A program made the translations under genes and the position numbers. A DNA stretch of 64,000 nt from Rhodosporidiobolus odoratus (lineage: Eukaryota; Basidiomycota; Microbotryomycetes; Sporidiobolales; Sporidiobolaceae), in NCBI GenBank assembly GCA_034387635.1, contig JAOANU010000017.1:806001-870000 (forward strand), written 5' to 3'. This document shows positions 53,807 through 64,000 of this stretch, one piece after another. How positions within the stretch are numbered: the first letter of the stretch is position 1; each line of letters starts with the position of its first letter. The notes beneath the pieces were generated by a model that was not told where the DNA came from, ran no database searches, and worked only from the letters and a program-made list of their open reading frames with translations.

Positions 53807-56680
53807 ATGCAAGGTTATCCACCGCATTCGCGCTCGATGCCTGATCTCTCTCTAGTCGCCGACCCACCCTCAGACAGCGAGGAGGTGGATCCGCCTCTCC
53901 CTCCACCCTCACCACCACTCGCCCCGATACCACCTCCGCCCTTTCTGCGCAGAACAGAATCGCAGATCACACGGCCATCAGTACACACCAAGTTCTCAAG
54001 CGACGCCCTCAGGCTCCACGATCAGCTGGTTCGGCGCGTCAGTGAAGGGCAGGCAATACATGCAGCGGTTGATGAAGGCTGCAACTCCAAGGCCTGCGAC
54101 CTCGACGCAAGAACCGCTGTCCAGGGGCCTTCTCGGTATATCACCGACCAGGATGACGACGAATCAGTGGCCGGCTCTATTCACTCTGCCCCCGAGTTTA
54201 CCGCACCTCCTTCTCCTGCTCCTCGATTCACTGCTGCTACTATCGATGCCGAAGCAGCTCAATCTCCAACACTCAGCGATCCTCTAGACGCTCTGCGAGA
54301 TAGCCTAGTTGTAAGCGACAACGGGGAGCAGGGCAGCGGGAAGAAAGGACTTCAGAGGCTGCCGTACACCCTCTGGGATTACCTGCTGGAAGAGGTGCGC
54401 CCTCCCGTCCATCCGCTCTTCGCTTGACGGCTCATCTCTGCGTTTGGGGCCTTCCTGCCACGCTCGCATTCGACAGGTTCTTGCTGTCGAGGTTGACGGT
54501 GAAGAAGGCATTAAAAGCGAGCGGGTGACGAATTTCCTGACGGTGCCACGAGAATTGGAAAAGGTAGGGCGGTAGACCACCCGTGTGCGCGTGGAGTGTA
54601 TTAATTGACCTCTTCCGTCTGGCAGATAATCCTCTTCGGCGTGTTCATCTGTCTCGACTCCTTCCTCTATACGTTCACCATCCTTCCAATCCGAGCGTTT
54701 GTTGCTCTTCTCAACCTCGCTATCAACACTGCCTACAATTTTTTCCGTTCTCGGACCTCCAAGAAGCGTCACCTTCGTCTTTCTCACAAGTGCGACCTCA
54801 CAAAGGCGATCATCCTGGGCGGTACCCTATTCTTTCTGCACAGGGTGACCGATGCGAGTAAGATGTACCATGGGGTTCGCGGTCAGGAGACTATCAAGCT
54901 CTACGTACTGTTCAACGTGCTCGAGGTGAGTAATCCCCTCCTGCATCAGGTAGTATTCTCATGCATTTGCATCGATCCGCCAAAAAGCATAGCTCACGGC
55001 TGGTGTCTGACTGCAGATCGCCGATCGGCTCTGCTGCTCATTTGGGCAAGACTTGCAAGACTCTCTCTTCTCCCGTCAGACCCTTGGAAGGAAGAAGGAT
55101 GGGAGCCACCCCCACATTCGACCTCTCGCCCTCTTCGGCCTCAACCTTGCCTATGTCCGTGCGTACCGTCCTTCTATAGCAGGAAAACACGACAGCTTGC
55201 CCAGAACGGCTAACACCGCTTTGGCTGCAGTTGCCCACTCTCTCGTCTTGTTCTATCAGCTCGTCACGCTCAACGTGGCTATCAACTCGTACTCCAACGC
55301 CCTACTTACACTCCTGCTGTCTAATCAGTTCGTCGAGATCAAAGGTAGCGTGTTCAAAAAGTTCGAGAAGGAGAACCTCTTCCAGCTTACTTGCGCAGGT
55401 GCGTTATCCCGCGAAGACATACATCCTGTTTCAACCCTGCACTAACCTATACCTATACCTGTGCCCGTAGATATCGTCGAGCGGTTTCAGCTCGCGCTTA
55501 TGCTATTCATCATTGCACTTCGGAACCTCATCGAACTCTCGTCGGCCTCTTCATCCTCCCTCTTCTCCTTCCTCCCTGCTTCGTTCCGATCGCTCGCCAC
55601 CTTCTCGCTCCCATCCCTACCTACCCTTTCACTCTTGCAAGCGATTTTCTCTCCCGCAGTCGTCGTCCTCGTCTCGGAGTGCTTTGTCGACTGGCTGAAG
55701 CATGCGTTTATCACCAAGTTCAATCACATTCGACCAGGCGTGTATGGACGGTTCGTCGATGTCTTGTGCAAAGACCTCATGGCGGGGTTCACCGGCAAGG
55801 GCAAACACGAAGCAGAAGTAGGTGCATTCATAACTCGATTGCTGCTGAAATTGACCTTTCATCGTACGCATGTTCTCCTTCCATTCTTTTTGCGATCTCC
55901 GCGTCGGTCAGCCCTTCGTCGACCAGTCGCCATCGGTCGCGCGGCGTCTGGGCTTTGCGGCTCTGCCCATGGGTTGCCTCGTCGTGCGCGTCATCTCGCA
56001 GGCCTTCGAAATGCTGGCGGATGACAGCGGAGTCGACGAGTGCGCCCCTTCGCGTGGTGCTGTTGGATTGCGACAGCATCTACATACTTCCGGTGTCGCA
56101 AGAGAAGAAGAATGGGTCAGTCGGGCTGCAAGGTGGAGCGCGATGGGGCTGAGCTTGGGTTTAATCTGGGCATGGTAATTCATTCCTGCTACGTATCATT
56201 CTTGCATACGCACTTATTGACTTTGCCCCTCGGCTTTCAAGCCTCGTCGCCCTCAAGCTTCTCATAGGGTACGTCTCGCTCGCGAGCTCGCAGTCTCGCC
56301 ACCCCTATATTGGAACCTCGGAATACTGAGCCTACTTCATGCTCCTCTTGGCCTCAGCATCAACCTCCGTGCCTTCGCGTCGCATCGATGGTCCACCATG
56401 CTAGATCGCGAGGAAGAAGAACGACTGAACGACCAGGCACGCCCGAAGATCGGGGTCACTGTCAAAGAAGCGGTGCGTCTTACAGGCGCTAAACCGAAAA
56501 TGCTTTACAGTGCTCTGGACAGCTCGACTTAGCTGATCGCTGGACTCAAACACACAGGAAATGGACCGCCAGACTTCGCAGCTGCTTGCCGACGACGTGT
56601 TCGACACGCAGTATCGCAATAGAAAGATCAACTTGACGACAGTGTCGAGGTATGACATGGTCAAGAGTCGGTTGTGGTAG
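53807..56680 (+). CDS. TAPT1: TAPT1/Emp65 family ER membrane protein
   Basis: ATG 53807 opens a disordered, Pro-rich N-terminus of about 200 residues. The family core starts with LQRLPYTLWDYLLEE and ERVTNFLTVPREL, then the first membrane block ILFGVFICLDSFLYTFTILP. It continues with KCDLTKAIILGGTLFFLHRV, YHGVRGQETIKLYVLFNVLE, IADRLCCSFGQDLQDSLFSR, VTLNVAINSYSNALLTLLLS and NQFVEIKGSVFKKFEKENLF. Then come ADIVERFQLALMLFIIALRN, VVVLVSECFVDWLKHAFITK, NHIRPGVYGRFVDVLCKDLM and SVARRLGFAALPMGCLVVRV. The end is DTQYRNRKINLTTVSRYDMV, stop 56678-56680. These blocks are the signature of the DUF747/TAPT1 family, which includes yeast Emp65, implicated in ER protein folding quality control. About nine introns. 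The residue count is roughly 750. Confidence 0.9.
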
Positions 56681-56952
56681 ATCAACAGATAGTGTCTTTG
56701 CCGATGCAAAGCCATCGCGTTCGAATTTTCGTCCTCGCACTGTCCTCGCAACTTCCTCGTGCCTCTGTTCAGTCGAAGTCATTTTACCTCCGTGATCCCC
56801 CTTCCGCTTGGGAGAGGAAGACGCTGAGGCTTACTTGGTTAGCGCTCGAGTGAGTTGTAGCCAGCTTGACGGTAGTGTGAGGTTGAATCCGGGTGTCGTC
56901 GTTCGTTTTTCCTTTTCGTGACATCGTCCACCTCCACTGCTACTGCTCCGAT

Positions 56953-59900
56953 ATGCAAGAAGATAGCCCGTTCTCGGCTGGACGCACTCCGCGTGCCGCT
57001 CTAGCTGTCACTCGTCAAGCCCGCCCTCGCTCAACATCAAGAGCTCCTCTTGCCGCGCCCGCTACGCCGTCGATTCAAGAGCTGCTCGGTGCATCATCCA
57101 CGCCCGCATCGGGGATAGCATCGCTACGGGCCGCGCAGGCCATCGGCACTCCGGCGAGGGCGCGGGCGAGACGGTCGGCGGCTGCCGGTGTAGTGCGGGT
57201 TGGAAGGGGGGCCTTGCGTCCGAGTCTGCAGGCTGGGGACATCGAAGCTTCGCAGAAACTTGCACAGAGGATCACACTCGTGCTGGCGGAGGCGGGGAAG
57301 GCGTTGGAAGATCTCCTACAGGTGGGCTTCGACCCAGCGACTGGCGAGGAGACTGGTCAATGGAACCTAGGAATCGTGGCGGAACGATCGTTTGCCGCTT
57401 TCAAAGGTCCGTTGCTGGCGACGTGACCTCGCAAGGTCAGCACAAACTGATCCTGTCTGTCTCGCAGGCAATAAAACCGAATACTTCACAAATAACGATT
57501 TCCTCGACCTTGAGTCTTTCCGACCCCTCTTCCCCACCGAGACGTTCTCAGTCGACTCGCCCCTGCGCCTTCTCCTACGCCAAGCGAATCGTGCGACTTT
57601 TCTTTACCTCATCTTCTCGTCCTCGCCAGACCCGACAACTGGCAAATCCGCACGCAAGAGTGTACATCAGCTCAAAGCCGCCATGGAGGCGCTTCTGAAG
57701 CACGTCAGCTCGGAGCCGGATGCGATCGATGATGCCACCATCAAACTGTTGATAGGTCTCCGGTGCCAGGTGCGCCTGACCCTGCTTTCTCCGTCCTAGG
57801 AAACTATGTGCAAACCCTCTGCTTTACAGTCTTACATCGCTGCCGCTTCTGTGTCACGTGCGCCGCTCGACCCCAAGCTCTACTTCGGACAACCCCTTTC
57901 CTCTATCCTTCCCGCGTCGCACCCTGCCGACCGCTCCGCCGCAGTCAAATTTCATGATTTGCAATCCAGCGTAGTCGAGGACATTGGCCCTCTCCTTAAC
58001 GACTGGGAAGTCTTGCGGACCAGGTGGCGTTGGGAGTCGCTAGTGAAAGAAGCCAGGGATTGGGTCGAAAAGGCGGTTGAAGCTGAGCGTCTGCCGCCTG
58101 GCAGCCGCGACGGAGGTGAGGTCCTGCTAGGCCGCAGCGAGAGCGATGGGGAGGAAGCTGTCGACGGTGATAACCTCTCTCACATCGGCAAAGCCGTCGA
58201 GGGGCGAAGCATGTTACCTCGCAGCACCAGTATGGAGGCACAGCAAGGGCAGTTTGGTACCGCTAGAGAGCTTCCGGTGGGCTTATTCCGAAGTATGTCA
58301 CCTTGAAGGGATATTGACGCGCCAATCTTGTCAGGTCGCACCTCGCGCTGCATTGATCTCGACGACCCGATCCTCTGTTTCTGCAGCCAATTCTTCGGAG
58401 TGACTTCGTTTCTTCAGGTTACGGCGACGTCAACGTACTCACCTTGTTCTCAATCGATATTTCGCAGGGCTGAGTCCGAGCTACTGGATCGAGGGGAAAC
58501 CCTCGAGCAGTCGAGCGGTGATCGTATCTCAGAATCGCAAGCTCCGGAAAGCGAGTGCGCCGACTTCCCATCTGCGCTGATTCAACAGCGCTAATTTGGT
58601 CTCCACGCGATTGTCACTGCAGCAGCGCGGCTTTACAAGAGGAGTACCTTCAGCTCTTCAGCCGGGATACTTTCTCGATTATCCGTACGTCACCGGAAGA
58701 CCCGCGAGCGGCTCTCGTCCCAGCACCTCCAGATTCAGCACTGTCAGCACAGTCTGATGAAGATCGATTCCTCCTTCCGCCTGGTCGGCTTCGGTTCAAG
58801 GCGGCCGACAACACGCTATACCGTGCCACCGGAATCGAGTCGTAGGCTCCTTCACTGTCTATACACTCTGCTCCGGACTAGCTGAGTCCGTAACGTCAAC
58901 AGGAGGTCTCGTTCGCTCCTCGACCGACAAGATGACGCAGTCAAGATTCTCTTCGACACACAATCGCAATTTAGCTCTCCGATTCCACCCTTTTCGCCTC
59001 GCGGTGATGCTCTCGAACCTTCCGCCGTGGTGCACCCGCTCGGCAAACAACAGTCAGGTTCCGACCGTCCAGCCATGACGGAGCCCGCTCAGCACGAAAA
59101 TATGGCCGACGAGAACTACGGCTTTCACGGCAGTAACGATTTTGGAGGCGGTTTTGTGGATGACGAGAACCTTGAGCTGGATCTGCCCGTCGCTTATCTT
59201 GAACACGACCTCGTCTACCCGGCAGAAGCAGAACGACACGCCTCGACTTGGCCGGCCCCTCACCCCCAGCAATCCTTCGCCTCTATGCCGCTTGGCGGCC
59301 CAACAGCCCGACATGGCGACTTAGAAGCATTCCGCGAGGTCGGAGACACGCGCAGCCAGCTAACAAGCTCCGATGTAGGCGAACAGCGCGACCTCGACAG
59401 AAAGAAACGGGTGAACGCCGACCACGAGATTCGCTTGCGTGAAGGACGCACCGCCAAGCGGTTCCGTCCTGGGGACGTGGCTCCTCGCGCCTTCACCCGG
59501 GATGCGGGATCGCTCGCTCCACTGGTCTCTCTCAGTCGACCCCCTCCACCTCGGCCCTCTTCCTCCATGCCTTCACGTGTTTTCGCCGCCAATTCCACGC
59601 AGCCTCATCGTATCGACCGTCGCACACGTGGCCAGAACAATCCCTGGACAGATGCAGAAACGCGGTTCCTCGAGGTCTGGCTCAAAGAGACAGGCTGCGA
59701 TTACGCTCGCATCGTCCGCTTACACGGACGGAATGGCGTGGTAACGCAGACGCTCAAGACGAGGAGTAACGTTGATCTGAAGGACAGAGCGCGCAATATC
59801 AGAGCTCGCTACGAAAAAGCTGGACAAGGTGTTCCCTCCTGGTTGGAGAAAGGTGTGATTTACCTCAATGTATCGATCCTTCTACAGACATGCTTCAGAG

Positions 59901-59993
59901 CTGACATCAACTCTACTATACTCTGCAGCTCCCAGCTATCGAGGCGCCGTCCGTCCTCGTCCTGCCGCTCCAAGCCTTACCGATGAAGAGTAG
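56953..59993 (+). CDS. TRF-like telomere-binding protein with C-terminal telobox Myb domain
   Basis: ATG 56953 opens MQEDSPFSAGRTPRAALA. An Ala/Arg-rich tail leads into an all-helical region (QKLAQRITLVLAEAGKALED; DSPLRLLLRQANRATFLYLI; HQLKAAMEALLKHVSSEPDA; LSSVVEDIGPLLNDW-like helices) that could be a TRF-homology dimerisation domain. A disordered middle follows, with in-phase introns near 58295-58335, 58425-58465, 58550-58620 and 58840-58900. The C-terminal Myb unit reads NNPWTDAETRFLEVWLKETG, then DYARIVRLHGRNG, then the telobox VDLKDRARNIRARYEKAG. A last intron joins LEK to APSYRGAVRPRPAAPSLTDE, stop TAG 59991-59993. The Myb at the extreme C-terminus plus telobox is the layout of TRF1/TRF2, Taz1 and Ustilago Trf2. 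The telobox Trp of human TRFs is Ala here. About 850-900 residues. Confidence 0.75.
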
Positions 59994-60099
59994 ACTTGCA
60001 TCTCCCAGCCGTGAAAGCCGTTTCCTCATCAGACGAGCCACGTCTAGACTCAGAGACGATAAGCACCACGAGCTTGCTAAACTACGAGAGACAGAGAAT

Positions 60100-62368
60100 C
60101 TACGCAAGGGCTTTCGACTTGTAGAGGAGGATGTAGGCCGAGTGATCCTCGCCTGCAGGTCGCGGGTCAAACTTAGTACTTTCCCGTGCAACATACATCG
60201 AGGAAGTGTCGAGAGAATAGGCGGAGTAGGAGCGTACCTCCGCCTTCGAGTCCCAGAATTTTGTCGCGCGAAACACGCGACACCTTGTCGTCGTCGAACT
60301 TGAACCATTCCTGCTTGTCAGGGTCTTCGTCCCACTCTGGCTCGCCACTTTCCTTGTTGCGAGCGGCGGCCGACCACGCTACATAATGACCTAGAACCGA
60401 GGCGTGCGCATGGGATCAGTCTGGCATGTGTTCTCGCGGAAGAGGAAGAACGTACCCCCGTCTGCACTGGCACCCTTGTGCGATACAATGCCAGCAAGCT
60501 CGTACAACCCGCTCACATTCGCACCCGAGTCGGCTTCGAGGTCGGGATGAACCAATGAGGCGAGGATCGCGAGTTCCTCCTGCCTTTTCGCCTCTTCGTC
60601 CGGAAGCTCGCCAGCCGTGCTCTGGTCAACTAGCATCGCATCTGGCGGGTCGTCTGTGTCGGCAGCGGCCGCAGTTGCAGGCGCCGTGTTAGCGGAGTCG
60701 ACCTGCTTCTTCACCTTGCGGCGAGCCTTGGCGCGCTCACGTCGGTCCTTGTCGAAGTCCTTCAGTTTTTCGTTCACCGGGAGAATCTTCCGCTTCAAGT
60801 CGTCCGACACCAATTCCACTGCGTCAAGGTCGAACGGAAATTTGACCTTGCGCATGACCTTGGTCTTCTTGCCGATTTCGCGCCTCCAGTAGAAGCGGAC
60901 GAGATTGACGGTGAGGTAGGAAGGCAGGCGAGAGATACGGGTCGTTTCTTTGTAGACAGCTTGTCGGCCGAGGCTTGGGCTGTTCTTCTCGATTTCTTGT
61001 TCAAGCGACTGAGTCAAGGTATGCATCAGCTCGGGTTTTCATCGGGGAAGACAGGAGGATGCGTACTTCGGCAATGCCTTGCATCATGTAGTTGGTAGTC
61101 GAGGAGATATTGCACTTGACCTCAAGGAAAGGTTCGTTGCTTATCGTCGCGTCCTCGTCGGGGGCTTCGGCACTCTTGAGGCTGTGTGACACCAAGGTTA
61201 GCGCACGAGGTTTCGGAAAGGGAGAATCGAGGCCGCACGTCTTGACGAACTCGCCCATAAGGTACTGTTCGACGAATCTGCCGCCGTTTCCAAGCGCACT
61301 CGACTTGACTGCCTGTACGATCGCGCCCCATGCCTCCTGTGCGTCCTGCTGAGCGTATTGTCCGGACTGGCGAGACCGCTCGGCGAATTGAGGCGCGAAT
61401 TGACGCAGCATCTGCAACACGAGATGCGGTCATTAGAGTTTGCCGGCAGATGAACGGGGCGAGCGTACCCCGAGAAAGGCGAGAGGAGGGAAGCCGTCTG
61501 TCGTCCTTCCCATGTTCCGGTAAAGATCGCGCAGTGAGTGGGTGAGGTGCAAGTCGGGCTGTGCAGCCGCACCTTGCGAGCTGTGGGGGCGAACATGCGG
61601 ATCAACCACTTGGAAAAGACGTAGGAGCAATGAATACCAGGCAGCGCGTACTCGTTCAAGGCGGTCTGCAGCTCCGGAATAGCACGTAGGACCTGAATGG
61701 TCGAGTTCATGTAGCAGGTATTACCTAGATGGTAGCAGGCTGATCAGTGAGGCGCCGATAACCATGCGAGAGTGTCAGCATACCAAGATTCGTCAAGCCA
61801 ACGGGGTACTTGGCCTGTCGAAAAGAACTCAGCTACGATGAACAGGCGTCAGTTCATACCGGACGTACCGATTGGGCGAGCTCAACGTCCGTCATGTCTT
61901 CCATGAAGACGGTAGCTTTGGCAGGCGCTCGGGGAATTGGGCCTGCGGGGCCGATGACCTTGAGGTCGAAGGCAAAACCGAGAGTTAAGACCGACTTTCG
62001 AAGATACCATGGCTGTCGCTACTCACCATAACCGTCTGGCCCTGTGTAGTGATAAGTCCTTTACAGAGTCAGCCTTTCGTGAAGGAGCGAACGGCGAGGG
62101 TGAAAAGGACAGACAGCTTTGAATCCCAGCTTCGAGAGATCGGCGTCGTCCTGTCAAGAGCGCGTTAGCTCAGCAGCTTGGTCGGATTCGGACAAGACGA
62201 GCGTACCTTGAGCATGCCACCCTTTACCGGCACTTTGACTTTGTCGGTGGGGACGCCGGTCAGTCCATAGATCCGGTCTTTAAGCCATGCACCGCTCTGC
62301 TGCGGGTCGAAGTCGGGCAGGATGTACGTCTTGCCTGCGTGCTTGAGCGTGATCTCGAATAGAGCCAT
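60100..62368 (-). CDS. UBP6: Proteasome-associated deubiquitinase Ubp6/USP14
   Basis: ATG 62368 opens the ubiquitin-like domain (MALFEITLKHAGKTYILPDF; DRIYGLTGVPTDKVKVPVKG), which docks on the proteasome. The USP catalytic domain begins YPVGLTNLGNTCYMNSTIQV with the nucleophilic Cys, continues with LRAIPELQTALNEY, LTHSLRDLYRNMGRTTDGF, GQYAQQDAQEAWGAIVQA and SRLPSYLTVNLVRFYWRRE. It closes with the His box GHYVAWSAA followed by DKQEWFKFDDDKVSRVSRDK and HSAYILLYKSKA, stop 60100-60102. UBL plus USP in this order is diagnostic for Ubp6/USP14, which trims ubiquitin chains on proteasome-bound substrates. A charged insert (DKDRRERAKARRKVKKQVDS) lies before the His box, as in other family members. The stop is only about 106 bp from that of the convergent TRF-like gene. 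Confidence 0.94.
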
Positions 62369-63028
62369 TGTTACGGAGAGGCAAGAAGCGGAAGATGACA
62401 CGCGAGTTTGGCTGTCGTCAGCGAAAGGCAAAATCTCGCCGCATTTCTCTGCCCAGCTCGAGTCAGTAGTCCGTGAATCTGCGCTCTTTTTCCAGTGTGC
62501 ACACGTGCAATAGGGCACAGTGCGAGGCGACGAGGACTCCAGACGATGGTCGTGACTTTTCGATTTTTCGAGTTTCATCTCTTTCTTTCTTGCTGCGCTT
62601 TCTGGCTGTTCGGATACCTGGTCCTACAAACAACGCCTTCAATCTACTTTTGAGACTCGTCGCTTATCATCTTGCCCCCGTGCGTTGCCTCATCTGCTAC
62701 TCCCATCGCCTTCAAGTCTCAGCTTCCATCCGGCGTCTCTAGGGGATGCCAGCCGCTGCAGAAATAGGGGGAAGCATGAGTGAGCTAACGAGCATGTCGT
62801 CGTCCCCATCTCTACACCTTCACGTGGTCGTCCCCGTCACTACACCTTTTCTGGATGCGACCTGCTTCTTTCCTGCGATGAAACTACACCCTCTCTCGCC
62901 TTCAACACCGTACTCGCCGGGTTCTTTGTCAACTCTTCCTCTTCTTACTCGCGCGCGGCTGTCATCGGCGGAATGTGAAGCGTAGAAAGCTTTCCTCCTT
63001 GAATCCCCCCGTTTTCCCTCGCAACAGC
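62369..63028. promoter_or_regulatory. Divergent promoter region between UBP6 and the DAHP synthase gene
   Basis: About 660 bp. A plus-strand frame (62746-62985, opening MPAAAEIGGSMSELTSM) is open and ATG-started, but it does not lead in phase into the enzyme and looks like leader sequence. If transcribed it would act as an upstream open reading frame. Confidence 0.4.

Positions 63029-64000
<972 letters not shown>

Overview
The window looks like nuclear DNA of a basidiomycete fungus, most likely a red yeast of the Microbotryomycetes (Rhodotorula/Rhodosporidium type). The basis is GC-rich DNA, genes split by many short introns (about 40-100 nt, very often with a GTGCGT donor), Ser/Pro/Ala-rich disordered protein regions, and a fungal housekeeping set. 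Exon joins were worked out by eye from frame continuity and GT-AG sites, so outer gene limits are firmer than each internal splice.

Layout. 0-11 kb: 3' end of a cut-off gene, a membrane-anchored double-psi beta-barrel protein, an uncharacterised coiled-coil protein, a multi-span membrane protein and a large disordered protein. 11-21 kb: an accessory, repeat-rich island with three unrecognised genes, two copies of a terminal-inverted-repeat DNA transposon family carrying tRNA-like promoter boxes, a tandem duplication and a decayed Ty3/gypsy integrase. 22-32 kb: a PDK1/Pkh-type kinase with a C-terminal PH domain, a type II membrane protein with a duplicated extracytoplasmic module, and a conserved protein of unknown function. 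32-47 kb: a SHPRH/Irc20-type SNF2-RING protein, a small RNase P-like subunit, pantothenate synthetase, a JMJD5/KDM8-type JmjC oxygenase and a caleosin. 47-64 kb: an SRF/Mcm1-type MADS-box factor, a Ubc7/UBE2G-type E2, a tiny unrecognised protein, signal peptidase subunit SPC3, a TAPT1/Emp65 ER membrane protein, a TRF-like telobox protein, the proteasome-associated deubiquitinase Ubp6, and the 5' part of DAHP synthase running off the right edge.

How the genes fit together. They are monocistronic and serve separate tasks: lipid-regulated kinase signalling (PDK1), ubiquitin metabolism (SHPRH, Ubc7, Ubp6), ER protein handling (SPC3, TAPT1, Ubc7), lipid droplets (caleosin), telomeres (TRF-like), and vitamin and aromatic biosynthesis (pantothenate synthetase, DAHP synthase). 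Short divergent promoters are shared by PanC/JMJD5 (about 210 bp), the small gene/SPC3 (about 250 bp) and SHPRH/RNase P-like (about 460 bp).

Most notable observations: a DAHP synthase start codon that appears to be split AT|G by an intron, an intron flanked by copies of one short direct repeat, the transposon family of the 11-21 kb island, and the duplicated module of the type II membrane protein.
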